DNA of 48,837 bases from Gemmatimonadota bacterium (GCA_040882465.1 JBBEBG010000008.1:1-48837); one strand, 5' to 3'; counted from the first letter of the stretch, positions 8,127-17,893 are shown. Numbers and translations are program-made. Notes: generated by a model from the letters alone, not told the origin.

Positions 8127-8687
8127 ATGACTCACCCGGGTAAGAGGATCGTGTACCTCGCGCTACTTCGAGGTGTGAACGTCGGCGGGAACCGCTCCCT
8201 TCCCATGAAGGAACTCGCCCGCCTCTGCTCGGATCTCGGGTGCGGAGACGTCCAGACGGTCATTCAGAGCGGAAACCTCGTTTTCACGGCTGGAAAGGAC
8301 TTCGGGGGGAGCTTCGCGGCGCGCCTCGCGACGGAACTCGGCAGCCGCTTCGGGATGGAGGTGCCCGTTGTGGTGCGGACGCTCCCGGAGTGGGAGAAAG
8401 TGGCGCTGGGAAACGCCTTCCTCGAACGTGGCGCCGATCCCGCGACTCTTCACGTGGCCTTCCTCGCGGATCGTCCTTCGAAGCGTCGGGTCGACGCTCT
8501 CGATTCCGGCCGGTCTCCGCCCGACGAGTTCGAGGTTCGGGGGAGGGAGATCTATCTCCGCTGCCCGAACGGGCTCGCGCGAACAAAACTCGACACGCGT
8601 TACTTCGACGGAGCCCTCGCAACCACGAGCACCTTCAGGAACTGGCGGACGGTCTTGCGGCTTCATGAGATTGCCAAGGGAGCCTGA
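8127..8687 (+). CDS. DUF1697 family protein
   Basis: The product is 186 residues, the normal family length. The N-terminal block YLALLRGVNVGGNRSLPMKEL, followed by VQTVIQSGNLVF, is diagnostic of DUF1697. The C-terminal half has IYLRCPNGLARTKLDTRYFDG and ends with TTSTFRNWRTVLRLHE, also conserved. The biochemical role is unknown. No signal peptide is present, so it is cytoplasmic. Confidence 0.85.
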   Translation: MTHPGKRIVYLALLRGVNVGGNRSLPMKELARLCSDLGCGDVQTVIQSGNLVFTAGKDFGGSFAARLATELGSRFGMEVPVVVRTLPEWEKVALGNAFLERGADPATLHVAFLADRPSKRRVDALDSGRSPPDEFEVRGREIYLRCPNGLARTKLDTRYFDGALATTSTFRNWRTVLRLHEIAKGA

Positions 8688-8778
8688 GGGAGGAGTGGCC
8701 GGCGCGGCAGCGAAGGCTCCTCTTGGAAGAACCGTGCGTTTGCCTGCGTGTCGAGGAGAGAGGAGAACGGAAGCGATA

Positions 8779-9240
8779 ATGAAGGGGGGCGAGGAGATGA
8801 AGACGGGAAGGGTGGAAGCGATCTGGATCAAGCGGGCCCATCGAGGACCGATGGACCCAGCGACGTCCGCCGAGCTCACCCAGGGGGGCGGGCTTGCGGG
8901 AAGCGCCGATCAGGGGCGCAGCCGCCAGGTGACGGTCATCACCGCTGAGAATTGGCGGGCGATGATGGAGGAGTTGGGCGCTTCGATTTCCCCGTCCGCG
9001 CGGCGGGCGAATCTCCTGGTGAGCGGCATCAATCTCGAGGGGACGCATGGTCGGACCCTTCTTATCGCCGGTGCCGCAATCGAGATCCGGGGCGAGACGC
9101 GCCCCTGCGAGCAGATGGACGAGGCGTACCAGGGGCTGCGGGCTGCGATGGACCCGCACTGGCGGGGCGGTGTGTACGGCGTCGTGCTCGAGGGGGGGAA
9201 GATCGCGGTTGGGGACGAGGTCGTCCTCTCGGAGGACTGA
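8779..9240 (+). CDS. MOSC domain protein
   Basis: The product is 153 residues from the ATG at 8779; a second ATG at 8797 (MKTGRVEAIW) is equally plausible and fits the usual family start. MOSC domains bind the molybdenum cofactor or transfer its sulfur. Seen here are the N-terminal strand GRVEAIWIKRA, a middle ARRANLLVSGINLE and the conserved cysteine in GETRPCEQMDEAYQGLR, followed by RGGVYGVVLEGGKIAVGDEVVL. It is a stand-alone MOSC protein with no YiiM or MOSC_N extension. It ends a plus-strand run and faces the alcohol dehydrogenase. Confidence 0.8.
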   Translation: MKGGEEMKTGRVEAIWIKRAHRGPMDPATSAELTQGGGLAGSADQGRSRQVTVITAENWRAMMEELGASISPSARRANLLVSGINLEGTHGRTLLIAGAAIEIRGETRPCEQMDEAYQGLRAAMDPHWRGGVYGVVLEGGKIAVGDEVVLSED

Positions 9241-9317
9241 GCGTCGGCACTGGCACGACGCTGGGCCTCCCACGTCCGGGGGGCAGACCGGTCCGCGCGG
9301 TGCGACGGCGCACCCCC

Positions 9318-10301
9318 TCAGGGCACGAGGACGAGCGCACCCTTCGCGTCGCCCGAGCGGATCCGTCCCAACGCTTCATTCGCGAGCTCCAGCGGGAGGG
9401 TCTCAGTCTCGGCCCGCACCGGGACGTCGGGCGCGATCTCCAGAAATTCCTCGGCGTCTCTCCGTGTGAGGTTTGCGACCGACCGCAACACCCTTTCCTT
9501 CCAGAGAATCTCATAGGGGAAGCTGGGAACGTCGCTCATGTGGATGCCGGCGCAGACCACGGTCCCGCCGGGGGCCACTGCGCGAAGGGCGGTGGGAACG
9601 AGCGCGCCCACGGGTGCGAAGAGGATGGCCGAGTCCAGGGGCTCGGGCGGAGTTGCGTCGGAGCCCCCCGCCCATGCCGCGCCCAGCGAACGCGCGAATT
9701 CCTGCCCCTGGGTATCGCCGGGGCGGGTAAAGGCAAAAACTTTCTTCCCTTCGTAGTTGGCCAATTGGACCAGGAGGTGGGCCGCCGCCCCGAATCCGTA
9801 GAGCCCGATTCTCGTGCCCGCCCGGGCCTCCCGGTAGGCGCGATATCCAATCAGCCCCGCGCAGAGGAGAGGCGCGGCCTCCACGTCTCCATAAGGCTCC
9901 GGAATGGGGAAGGCGTACCGATGGTCGGCCAAGGTGAGCTCGGCGTACCCACCGTTCCGCGTGTACCCCGTGAACTCCGCCCGCTCGCACAAATTTTCAC
10001 GCCCGGAGCGGCAATAGCCACATTCCCCGCAGCTCCACGCGAGCCAGGGTATTCCCACACGGTCGCCCACGCGAAGGCCGCCGACTCCGTGGCCGACTTC
10101 CTCGACGACTCCGACGATTTCGTGCCCGGGAACGAGGGGGAGCTTCGGATGGGGAAGCTCGCCATCCACGATGTGGAGGTCGGTCCGGCAGACGGCGCAG
10201 GCGCGAACGCGCACAAGCACTTCGCCGTAAGAAGGGCTCGGAGGGGAGAGCTCGCGGAGCCGGAGTGGGGCCCCCGCCTCGGAAAAGACCATCGCCTTCA
10301 T
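9318..10301 (-). CDS. Zinc-dependent alcohol dehydrogenase
   Basis: The 327-residue product is a medium-chain zinc alcohol dehydrogenase that oxidises alcohols or reduces aldehydes with NAD(P). Catalytic zinc ligands are Cys38 (CRTD), His60-Glu61 (GHE) and Cys147 (LLCAG). Structural zinc ligands are Cys91, 94, 97 and 105 in CGECGYCRSGRENLC. The nucleotide-binding turn is GLYGFGAAAH, with Ala where a third Gly is usual. The start MKAMVFSEAG at 10301 is the family start, although no strong ribosome binding site precedes it. Chain length and motif order resemble the AdhP/AdhA-type 'zinc-binding alcohol dehydrogenase' group. Confidence 0.88.
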   Translation of the reverse strand: MKAMVFSEAGAPLRLRELSPPSPSYGEVLVRVRACAVCRTDLHIVDGELPHPKLPLVPGHEIVGVVEEVGHGVGGLRVGDRVGIPWLAWSCGECGYCRSGRENLCERAEFTGYTRNGGYAELTLADHRYAFPIPEPYGDVEAAPLLCAGLIGYRAYREARAGTRIGLYGFGAAAHLLVQLANYEGKKVFAFTRPGDTQGQEFARSLGAAWAGGSDATPPEPLDSAILFAPVGALVPTALRAVAPGGTVVCAGIHMSDVPSFPYEILWKERVLRSVANLTRRDAEEFLEIAPDVPVRAETETLPLELANEALGRIRSGDAKGALVLVP

Positions 10302-10455
10302 GGGGAGAGAACGTCGGGCGCGGGTTTCCGGTCGGCAAGCGCTGGCCGGATCGCCGGGCCCCGGACCGTGTACAGAATGGACCATGCTCCGGTCCGGCGA
10401 GGCCCGATCTTTCTGGACCGCCCGGACGGTCCCCTCCACTCTCTACGAACGAGCG

Positions 10456-12315
10456 ATGCGACTTTCGCACGGTTCGATCCCTGTCATCGCGGCGCTCGCG
10501 CTCGTGGCTCCCGGGCCCTCGCATGCCCAGTCGACGGCCGATGCTCCCCCCGCTTCGGCGCAGATCGTGGAGGAAGTCCGGGAGCTCCAGGTCGCGTTCG
10601 AGCAGTACCGCGAGAGCCGAATCCCGCTCTCACCCTTCGAGCGGACGGGCGGGTGCGACGAGCAGATCGGACGGATCTGCATCTGGTTCGGGGGCACCAA
10701 CGAAACGGACTTTCCCGCCGAGCCGGTCGAGTCAGGGCTCGCCCGGCGGGACCTCATCGCCGCCCTCTACGAGGCGAACGACCAGGTGCGGGATCCCTGG
10801 GTCGTGGGCCACCTCGTGCATTACACGGCGGAGGATGGGAGCCTCCGCGAGGCCGAATCGGTCGCCCGCCAGTGCGACCTGGTTGAGGGATGGTGGTGCT
10901 TCGCCCTTCTCGGATATGTGCTCCACCTCGAGGGCGAATTCGTGGAAGCCGAGGCCGCCTTTACCGCGGCCGTAGACGCGATCCCGGAAGGGGACGAGGA
11001 CCTGCTCGAGCGCTGGACACTTCCGGGATCCATCGTCGGAGGCGATGGGAGGGAGATCTTCGAGGACGCGGGGCCGGAGGAGAGGGCCCGCCTCTGGGAT
11101 CTCTTCTGGCGCCTCTCGGACCCCCTCTACCTCACGGACGGAAACGACCGGCTGACCGAGCATTTTGCGCGCCTGGTCGAAGCGAGGAATCAGGAGGAGG
11201 CGGAGAATCCGCAGGGGATCCCATGGGGCGAAGATCTGACCGAGACCCTGGTGCGATACGGAAGGAACACCGGTTATTCCCGAGTCCGGCCGCCGCAGTC
11301 CGGGCTCAGCCTTTCCCTCGAGGACAGGCGGACGGTTGTCGGGCACCACGATCCGGCGAGCCGCGGTTATCTCTTCCCGGACAACTTCCTTCCTTCTCCC
11401 TCGGACGTTCCACCGGAGAGCTGGATCACGGCGCCGCGTGCCGCCCGGACCTGGTATGCGCCGCCCTATGCTCCCGACTTCCGCGCCTTGGAGACGCAAG
11501 TCGCGCGCTTCCGGCGAGGGGATGAGATGCTCGTCGTGGGCGCGTACCGGCCGGCTCCCCCGTCGCGCGACCTCTTCGCCGACCTCGCGCCCACCGCGCG
11601 GAACGAGCGCCCGGATCCCTTCGCGTCGCGGCAGCCTGCTCAACCGCCACCCGAGAGGGACGCACTCTCGGCACTGGTGGATCCCCTGGATGGGGGGCCC
11701 GTGGAGACCGCGCTTTTCCTCGTGCCATTGGACGGGGGCGAGGCGCATTCCGTGACGGGGACCGAGCGGGAGGGTGTCCTGACAATGGTCGCGCCGCCAG
11801 GGCGCTACGTGAGCAGCCTCGAGGTCTTCGGCGAGGGGGCGAAGCGGGCCTGGCGCGCCCGGCAGGGCGTGGCTCAGGGTGCGCTCGTAAGGGGGCTCGT
11901 GGCGGTCTCGGATCTGCTGATCCTCAGCCCCGACGCCGGGCTTCCCGAAACCCTCGACGACGCCGTACCGCTGGCGCGGCCGGGCATCCGGATCGCGCCC
12001 GGCGAGCGCTTCACCGTCGTATGGGAGGTGTACGGCCTCCAGGTCCAGGAAGAGGTGCAGGTGACGCTCGGGTTCACGAGTGGTCGCCCCGGCTTCCTCG
12101 CTCGCGTGGGCGAGTTCCTGGGCATCCTCGAGCCGGATCGCCCGGTGGAGGTCACCTTCGCGGATGCGGGACCGGACGTCGTGCAGACGGTCTTCCGGTC
12201 TGTCCAGCTGAACCTTCCGCAGCTCGATCCAGGCGACTACACTCTCCATCTCCGACTGGAGCTCCCGGGGCGCGAGCCCGCCCTCGCGAGCCGCCCCATC
12301 ATCGTCGAACCCTGA
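10456..12315 (+). CDS. Large secreted protein of unknown function
   Basis: The 619-residue product begins with a signal peptide (MRLSHGSIP to SHAQS, about 25 residues), which sets the start at 10456. Residues 30-200 are helical with repeat-like segments, including WWCFALLGYVLHLEGEFVEAEAAF, resembling a TPR pair. Residues 270-400 are rich in Pro and aromatic residues, and the C-terminal 250 residues are beta-rich (PGRYVSSLEVFG, YTLHLRLELPG), like an immunoglobulin-type module. I do not recognise a named family. The architecture resembles secreted GWxTD-type proteins of environmental bacteria, but no GWxTD motif is present. The FKBP gene follows after 8 bp. Confidence 0.6.
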   Translation: MRLSHGSIPVIAALALVAPGPSHAQSTADAPPASAQIVEEVRELQVAFEQYRESRIPLSPFERTGGCDEQIGRICIWFGGTNETDFPAEPVESGLARRDLIAALYEANDQVRDPWVVGHLVHYTAEDGSLREAESVARQCDLVEGWWCFALLGYVLHLEGEFVEAEAAFTAAVDAIPEGDEDLLERWTLPGSIVGGDGREIFEDAGPEERARLWDLFWRLSDPLYLTDGNDRLTEHFARLVEARNQEEAENPQGIPWGEDLTETLVRYGRNTGYSRVRPPQSGLSLSLEDRRTVVGHHDPASRGYLFPDNFLPSPSDVPPESWITAPRAARTWYAPPYAPDFRALETQVARFRRGDEMLVVGAYRPAPPSRDLFADLAPTARNERPDPFASRQPAQPPPERDALSALVDPLDGGPVETALFLVPLDGGEAHSVTGTEREGVLTMVAPPGRYVSSLEVFGEGAKRAWRARQGVAQGALVRGLVAVSDLLILSPDAGLPETLDDAVPLARPGIRIAPGERFTVVWEVYGLQVQEEVQVTLGFTSGRPGFLARVGEFLGILEPDRPVEVTFADAGPDVVQTVFRSVQLNLPQLDPGDYTLHLRLELPGREPALASRPIIVEP

Positions 12316-12323
12316 TCCGAACC

Positions 12324-12833
12324 ATGACCCCTAATTCGCCCCGACGTACAAGCCTTCTCGTCTCATTCTTCGCTTTCGTTCTTGCCGCGGGTTGCGGCAA
12401 CGGGGATGCCCCCGCCGCCGGTGCCGAAGCGCCGGGTGGAGGAGAGGTGGCCTTCGCGAACGAGCTGAACGTGGATCTCTCGGAAATGACGCGCACCGAG
12501 ACGGGGCTCTATATCCAGGACGAGGCCGAGGGAGAAGGGGAGCCGGTTCGACCCGGGAACGCAGTTCTGGTGCACTACACCGGCTGGCTACCGAACGGGA
12601 TGAAATTCGACTCGAGCTTGGACCGGAATGAACCCTTCGTGGTCTCCCCGGTCGGGACCGCCCAGGTCATCGCCGGCTGGAACGAAGGGCTCCAGGGAAT
12701 GCGACCTGGGGGACGGAGGCTCCTCGTTCTCCCGCCGAACCTCGCGTATGGGGAGACGGGCACACTCGGTGGTCCGATTCCACCGAACGCCACCCTGGTT
12801 TTCCGGGTCGAGCTCCTGCAGATCCTTCCCTGA
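12324..12833 (+). CDS. FKBP-type peptidyl-prolyl isomerase lipoprotein
   Basis: The 169-residue product has a lipoprotein signal with lipobox LAAGC (Cys24), so it is anchored to a membrane outside the cytoplasm. After a 50-residue linker the FKBP domain occupies about residues 75-169: VLVHYTGWLPNGMKFDSS, then VIAGWNEGLQGMRPGGRR, then LPPNLAYGE and a final PPNATLVFRVELL strand. These hold the usual Tyr, Asp, Phe and Trp pocket residues. It should catalyse proline isomerisation of exported proteins. It starts 8 bp after the preceding secreted protein, suggesting one transcript. Confidence 0.88.
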   Translation: MTPNSPRRTSLLVSFFAFVLAAGCGNGDAPAAGAEAPGGGEVAFANELNVDLSEMTRTETGLYIQDEAEGEGEPVRPGNAVLVHYTGWLPNGMKFDSSLDRNEPFVVSPVGTAQVIAGWNEGLQGMRPGGRRLLVLPPNLAYGETGTLGGPIPPNATLVFRVELLQILP

Positions 12834-12844
12834 CGCCAGTCAGG
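12829..12844. other. Short hairpin holding both convergent stop codons
   Basis: CCTGAC-GCCA-GTCAGG forms a 6-bp stem with a 4-base loop. The FKBP stop TGA (12831-12833) is in one arm and the D-lactate dehydrogenase stop (12840-12842, read on the minus strand) is in the other. No T-run follows on either side, so termination is only a possibility. Confidence 0.4.
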
Positions 12845-13856
12845 CGGCCCCCGCGGTCACTCCCTCGGCGGTCACCCGCTCGAGCGTCCCGCTTCCCGTT
12901 TCGAAGGCCGTGACGTTCCCAAGCGTGGTCTCGGCGATGTTCGCGAGCGCCTCCCGGGTGAAAAACCCCTGGTGGCCCGTGACGAGGACGTTCGGGAAGG
13001 TGAGGAGACGGGCGAAGACGTCGTCCTGGATCACCGTGTTCGAAAGGTCCTCGAAAAAGAGATCCGCCTCCTCCTCGTAGACGTCGAGCCCCAGGGATCT
13101 GAGCTTCCCCGACTTCAGGGCCGCGATCACCGCGCGAGTGTCCACGATCGCCCCCCGGCTGGTGTTCACAAGCATGACGCCATCCTTCATCCGGTCGAGC
13201 GCACGGGTGTCAATGAGATGCCGTGTTTGCGGCGTAAGGGGAAGATGGAGGGCGATGATGTCGGATTCTTGGAGCGCTTCGTCGAGCGCCACGTAGCGGA
13301 CACCCAGCTCCCTCGCCTCCTCTTGAGGAAAGGGATCCACGCCGAGGAGCCGGCATCCGAACCCTCCCATGATCCTGGCAAAGATCGTCCCGATCCGCCC
13401 CGTCCCGATGATTCCGACGGTCCGGCCGTGAAGGTCGAATCCCAGGAGGCCGTCAAGGGCAAAGTTTCCCTCGCGCACACGGGCGTATGCCCGATGGAAG
13501 TGCCGGTTGAGCGTCAGGATCAAGCCGACGGCGTGTTCCGCGACTGCGTATGGCGAATAAGCGGGTACGCGTGCGACCGTGATTCCCAGTTCCGCCGCCG
13601 CCTTCAGGTCCACATGGTTAAATCCGGCGGAGCGGAGCGCGACGAGGCGTAGGCCCCCCGAGGCCAGGGTCGAAAGAACTTCCCGCGACAGGTTGTCGTT
13701 CACGAAGGGGCAGATCGCCGGAAAACCGGCCGCGAGGGACGCCGTTTCGGGGAGGAGTCGGGGCTCGAAGAAGGCCAGCTCGTGCCCGTGTCCGACGTTC
13801 GCCGCCTCGAGGGCGGTACGATCGTAACGCTTCGTGCTGAATACGGCGATTCTCAC
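12840..13856 (-). CDS. ldhA: D-lactate dehydrogenase (2-hydroxyacid dehydrogenase)
   Basis: The 338-residue product reduces pyruvate to D-lactate with NADH. The LdhA group start [13 protein letters not shown] is present, and length matches E. coli LdhA closely. The NAD-binding turn is GTGRIG (151-156). The substrate-binding and catalytic residues are Arg234 ([10 protein letters not shown]), a Glu in DVYEEE (259-264) and His295 (GHQGFF). The segment [24 protein letters not shown] is characteristic of LdhA against other 2-hydroxyacid dehydrogenases. The gene lies convergent to FKBP and divergent from the PPC-repeat protein. Function could be fermentation or redox balance. Confidence 0.9.
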   Translation of the reverse strand: MRIAVFSTKRYDRTALEAANVGHGHELAFFEPRLLPETASLAAGFPAICPFVNDNLSREVLSTLASGGLRLVALRSAGFNHVDLKAAAELGITVARVPAYSPYAVAEHAVGLILTLNRHFHRAYARVREGNFALDGLLGFDLHGRTVGIIGTGRIGTIFARIMGGFGCRLLGVDPFPQEEARELGVRYVALDEALQESDIIALHLPLTPQTRHLIDTRALDRMKDGVMLVNTSRGAIVDTRAVIAALKSGKLRSLGLDVYEEEADLFFEDLSNTVIQDDVFARLLTFPNVLVTGHQGFFTREALANIAETTLGNVTAFETGSGTLERVTAEGVTAGAA

Positions 13857-13896
13857 CCCCGAATCATCCCGAGGCCCGTCGTTCCGTTCGTCACCA

Positions 13897-13926
13897 TTGC
13901 TCTCCGGCGCGCGCGCGTCTTATCCT
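13897..13926 (+). promoter_or_regulatory. Possible promoter of the PPC-repeat protein gene
   Basis: In the divergent gap between ldhA and the PPC protein, TTGCTC (13897-13902) lies 18 bp before TATCCT (13921-13926). Both boxes are imperfect sigma-70 matches. The predicted leader to the ATG at 13977 is about 45 bases. Confidence 0.3.
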
Positions 13927-13976
13927 GATTCACCGCCCCGTTCCGCCCGAACCCAGTCCACACCCAGGGCACGACC

Positions 13977-16955
13977 ATGTTCCATTCGCGAGGCGTCCTG
14001 CTGGTCGCCGCAGTCCTCTATTTCCTCCCGCTCCACGCTACGTCCCAGACGGTGACGATCCGTGTGGGACAAACGATTACCGACCGGCTCACCCCTGCGG
14101 ATCGGACGCTCTCCGACGGATCGTATTTTCACCAGCATGTCTACGCCGGCTCGATGGGGGACGAGATCGTCATCACCCTCACGTCTCCGGAATTCGACGC
14201 CTTCCTGATGTGGGGGCTTCTTGCGGACGGACAGTTCGAGTCCGCGACTTCGGACGATGACGGCGGCGGCGGGACGAATTCTCAGATCCGGACGACGGTG
14301 GGGGCCGGGACTTTCGCGATCCGGGTGAACAGCTTCGGGGCGGCGGAGGCTGGTGCGTACACGCTCACGGTAGAGAGGGCTGGGGGAGTGGCCCTGAGCG
14401 GGGACGCGGCGGCGTGGATGATTGGACCCGGCGAGACGGTGACGGGGCGTCTCGGTCCGGACGACTCGCTCTTCGACGGGGATCAGTACTACGAATGGTT
14501 CGATTACGAGGGTGCCGCAAGCGAGGAGGTCGTCATCACGCTCCGGTCCCCGGACTTCGACACCTATCTGACGCTGATGGAGTGGGTCGCTGATTCGCTG
14601 GAGGTCGTCGCGTCGGACGACGACGGGGGCGGCGGGACCGACTCGCAGCTTCGTACGGTGATCGGGCCCGGGATCTACACGGTGGATGTATCGTCTTACG
14701 GCACGGAGGAGATCGGCGCGTATTCCCTGACTGTCGAGCGCGCGGGCGGCGTCGTGGCTGGAGGGGGAGGCGGCCAGGTGGCCCCCGGGGAACTTCCCTC
14801 GATCTTCGCCGGCCAGCCGGTGAATGCACGGCTCGAATCGTCCGATCCGACCTTGGACGATGGGTCGCACTTCAAGATCTACCTGTACCGTGGACGTCCG
14901 GGCGAGCAAATCGTCGTGACGATGCGGTCGAGCGACTTCGATGCCTTTCTCACGGGCGGCAACTGGGACGGGAGCCAGCTGGCCTCGTCCGAGACCGACG
15001 ACGATGGCGGCGGCGGGACGGACGCGCGCCTCGCTGCCACGATCGGTGGAAACGGCACGTACGCGATCACAGCGAATTCCTACGGCGCAGGGGCGACCGG
15101 CGCCTTCACCCTCACGGTCCAGCCCAGCCTTCCGCCGAGCCAGACCATCGGTGCGAGTGGGCGCACGATCGCGCCGGGGCAGACGGTCACCGGGCGGCTT
15201 GCCGCCGGCGATCCACAGTTGACGGACCAGTCGTATTACCACGCGTACAACTTCAATGGACGCGCGGGGGACCGGGTCCTCGTTACCCTGACCTCTCCGG
15301 ACTTCGATTCCTATCTTGTCTGGGGACGGCGCCTGGGGGGCGAATTCGAGCGCCTCGACTTCGACGATGACGGGGGGGGCGGAACGAATTCTCAGCTCGA
15401 GGTGAGCCTCGCCGAGTCTCGCACTTACGAGATCTGGGTGAACTCCTACGGCGCCGCGGAGACAGGCGCATACACCCTTTCCGTCGAGGGGTCGGGCGGG
15501 ACATCCGGACTCCCGCTCGTCGCGCTGGGCCAAACGCTCACCGATCGTCTTACGTCGAGCGATCCTACTCTGAACGACAATTCGCACTTCAAGGTCTTCC
15601 TCTACCGCGGGACTCCCGGGGAGCAGCTGCTCGTCACAATGCGCTCGAACGACTTCGACGCATACCTCTCGGGCGGGCGGGTCGTCAGTGAACGCTTCGA
15701 GCCCGAGGTGAGCGACGACGACAGCGGAGGGGGGCGGGACGCCCAGATCCTCGCGACCGTTGGGACGGGCGGGACGTACGCGATTCGCGCGAACTCCTGG
15801 TCCGAGGCCGAAACAGGCCAGTTCACTCTGACGGTGGAGCCGATCGGCGGTGCGCGCCCGAATACGCCGACGATTCCCGCCGGGCAGCCGGCTGTCGCTC
15901 CCGGAGACCGCGTCAACGGCGCGCTCCGCGCCAGCGACCCCATGCTCGGGGACAGCTCCTTCTACAATCAGTACACGTACCGCGGGAATCCGGGAGACCG
16001 CCTCCGCATCACCCTCATTTCGACCGAGTTCGACGCGTACCTCCGGTGGGGGCTGGTCGAGGACGGTCGGGTCCAGGCCGAGGCCTACGACGACGACAGT
16101 GGAGGGGGGACGAACGCGCAGCTCGAGGTGACCGTCGGCGGGACCGGAACTTACGCGGTCCAGGCAAACTCGTTCAGCGCTGGGCAGACCGGCGCATACA
16201 CGCTCACGGTCGAGCGGCTGGCGACGGGAATGGTCGTCGTGGCGCCGGAGTCGCCGGCGGGGTTCTCAGGGAAGTGGATGCACGCATACGTGGATTCCAT
16301 GGACCCAGCGTTCCGGAGCCTCGCCCAGCGCGTCAAGCAGTGGCGTCCCCTCGAAGACATGACCGACGACCTCAACCGGACGTATCCCCTTCCGCGAAAC
16401 GTCCACGTCGCCATGGACGAGTGCGGGGTCATCAATGCCTACTATAGCCCGCGCGACGCCGAGATCGTCTTCTGCTACGAGCTGATCGAGTATCTTGCGG
16501 ACCAGTTCGCGCCTTCGGACACCTGGACGGTGGACGAGCAGGAGGCGGTGCTGGGAGCGATCCACTTCATCCTCCTGCATGAAGTGGGTCACGCGCTCGT
16601 AGACCAGCTCGACATCCCGATCACCGGACGGGAGGAAGACGCGGTGGATCAACTCGCGACCGTGACCCTCGTCGCTCTGGGGGAGAAGGGCGCAGTGGCG
16701 GCGCTTCGTGGCGTCGAAGCGCTTCAGCCCGATGGGAACAACTTCGACGATTCGGACTTTGCGGACGAGCATTCCCTCGGGCCCGTTCGCCTCTACAACG
16801 TGGCCTGCTGGGTCTACGGCTCGAACCCGCAGCGGTATTCCAATCTCGTCACTGGCGGATTCCTCCCTCAGGAGCGCGCCGCCCGGTGCACCTCGGAGTG
16901 GGAGCAGATGCAGAAGTCCTGGGAGCGCCTTCTGGCCCCCTACACGCAGCAATGA
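13977..16955 (+). CDS. Secreted zincin (DUF4344) with six PPC repeats
   Basis: The 992-residue product has a signal peptide (about residues 1-24). Six tandem domains of about 120 residues follow, each with GQ-x-(V/L)-x-x-RL, a central F/Y-D-(A/T/S)-(F/Y)-L strand, a DDDGGGGT-type loop and a final GAYTLTVE strand. The DDD loops start at residues 93, 214, 341, 463, 580 and 705. They match bacterial pre-peptidase C-terminal (PPC) domains. The last 230 residues are a peptidase of the DUF4344 type: HEVGH at 868-872, then DIPITGREEDAVDQLA, whose Glu or Asp would be a third zinc ligand. It is probably an extracellular or periplasmic protease. Its stop overlaps the aguB start (ATGA). Confidence 0.82.
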   Translation: MFHSRGVLLVAAVLYFLPLHATSQTVTIRVGQTITDRLTPADRTLSDGSYFHQHVYAGSMGDEIVITLTSPEFDAFLMWGLLADGQFESATSDDDGGGGTNSQIRTTVGAGTFAIRVNSFGAAEAGAYTLTVERAGGVALSGDAAAWMIGPGETVTGRLGPDDSLFDGDQYYEWFDYEGAASEEVVITLRSPDFDTYLTLMEWVADSLEVVASDDDGGGGTDSQLRTVIGPGIYTVDVSSYGTEEIGAYSLTVERAGGVVAGGGGGQVAPGELPSIFAGQPVNARLESSDPTLDDGSHFKIYLYRGRPGEQIVVTMRSSDFDAFLTGGNWDGSQLASSETDDDGGGGTDARLAATIGGNGTYAITANSYGAGATGAFTLTVQPSLPPSQTIGASGRTIAPGQTVTGRLAAGDPQLTDQSYYHAYNFNGRAGDRVLVTLTSPDFDSYLVWGRRLGGEFERLDFDDDGGGGTNSQLEVSLAESRTYEIWVNSYGAAETGAYTLSVEGSGGTSGLPLVALGQTLTDRLTSSDPTLNDNSHFKVFLYRGTPGEQLLVTMRSNDFDAYLSGGRVVSERFEPEVSDDDSGGGRDAQILATVGTGGTYAIRANSWSEAETGQFTLTVEPIGGARPNTPTIPAGQPAVAPGDRVNGALRASDPMLGDSSFYNQYTYRGNPGDRLRITLISTEFDAYLRWGLVEDGRVQAEAYDDDSGGGTNAQLEVTVGGTGTYAVQANSFSAGQTGAYTLTVERLATGMVVVAPESPAGFSGKWMHAYVDSMDPAFRSLAQRVKQWRPLEDMTDDLNRTYPLPRNVHVAMDECGVINAYYSPRDAEIVFCYELIEYLADQFAPSDTWTVDEQEAVLGAIHFILLHEVGHALVDQLDIPITGREEDAVDQLATVTLVALGEKGAVAALRGVEALQPDGNNFDDSDFADEHSLGPVRLYNVACWVYGSNPQRYSNLVTGGFLPQERAARCTSEWEQMQKSWERLLAPYTQQ

Positions 16956-17893
16956 CGGAGGTCGCAGGCGGCCCGAATGGGGGCGAGGGACCGTTCGGGA
17001 TCGGGGTGATCCAGCTCGCGGTCGGGGCGGACCGGGAAGCGACCATCGCGGCCCACGAAGAGGCGATCCGGGCGGCGGCGGCCAAGGGCGCGCAGGTGAT
17101 CTGCCTCCAGGAGCTTTTCGACGCCCCCTATTTCTGCAAGGTGGCGGACGCGGAGCGCTTCGACCTCGCGGAGCCCATCCCCGGACCGACGGTGGCGCGC
17201 ATGCAGGCGTTGGCGCGCGAGTTGGAAGTCGCGCTCATCGTCCCGATTTTCGAAAGGCGAGACGCAGGGGTCTATCACAACTCCGCGGCGGTCGTGGACG
17301 CCGACGGATCCCTCCTCGGAGTGTATCGCAAGATGCACATCCCCGACGATCCCCTCTATCACGAGAAGTATTACTTCGCTCCCGGGGACATCTACCATCA
17401 TGGGGCGGCCCCCGGCGCGGCCGCGGGCTTCCGCGCCTTCGACACCCGGTTCGGGCGCATCGGAGTCCTGATCTGCTGGGACCAGTGGTACCCGGAGGCG
17501 GCCCGCATTACGGCTCTGATGGGAGCCAGGGTCCTCTTCTATCCGACCGCGATCGGTTGGCATCCCTCCGAAAAAGAGGAATGGGGCGCCGCCCAGGCCG
17601 ATGCCTGGCGCACCATCCAGCGGAGTCACGCCATCGCCAATGGCGTTTACGTGGCTGCGGCGAACCGGATCGGGCACGAGCCGGAGCCGGGGACCGACGG
17701 GATCGAGTTTTTCGGGCACTCCTTCATCGCCGACCCCTTCGGGCGGATAATCGCCGAGGCGGGGACGGAGCCGGCCATCCTGGTCGCCGAGTGTGATCCC
17801 GCGCGAATCGAATACACCCGCCGGAACTGGCCTTTTTTCCGCGACCGCCGGATTGACGCCTACGGCCCGATCCTGAGCCGGTCTCTCTCCTGA
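16952..17893 (+). CDS. aguB: N-carbamoylputrescine amidase
   Basis: This 313-residue nitrilase-superfamily enzyme hydrolyses N-carbamoylputrescine to putrescine, CO2 and ammonia. The catalytic triad is Glu54 (LQELFDAPYF), Lys127 (YRKMHIPDDP) and Cys175 (LICWDQWYPE). Family-specific blocks include YHEKYYFAPGD and the C-terminal RNWPFFRDRRIDAYGP. The first 14 residues are an extension before GIGVIQLAVG, so a start a little further in cannot be excluded. The ATG overlaps the previous stop by 4 bp, and aguA begins 17 bp downstream. Confidence 0.92.
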   Translation: MTEVAGGPNGGEGPFGIGVIQLAVGADREATIAAHEEAIRAAAAKGAQVICLQELFDAPYFCKVADAERFDLAEPIPGPTVARMQALARELEVALIVPIFERRDAGVYHNSAAVVDADGSLLGVYRKMHIPDDPLYHEKYYFAPGDIYHHGAAPGAAAGFRAFDTRFGRIGVLICWDQWYPEAARITALMGARVLFYPTAIGWHPSEKEEWGAAQADAWRTIQRSHAIANGVYVAAANRIGHEPEPGTDGIEFFGHSFIADPFGRIIAEAGTEPAILVAECDPARIEYTRRNWPFFRDRRIDAYGPILSRSLS

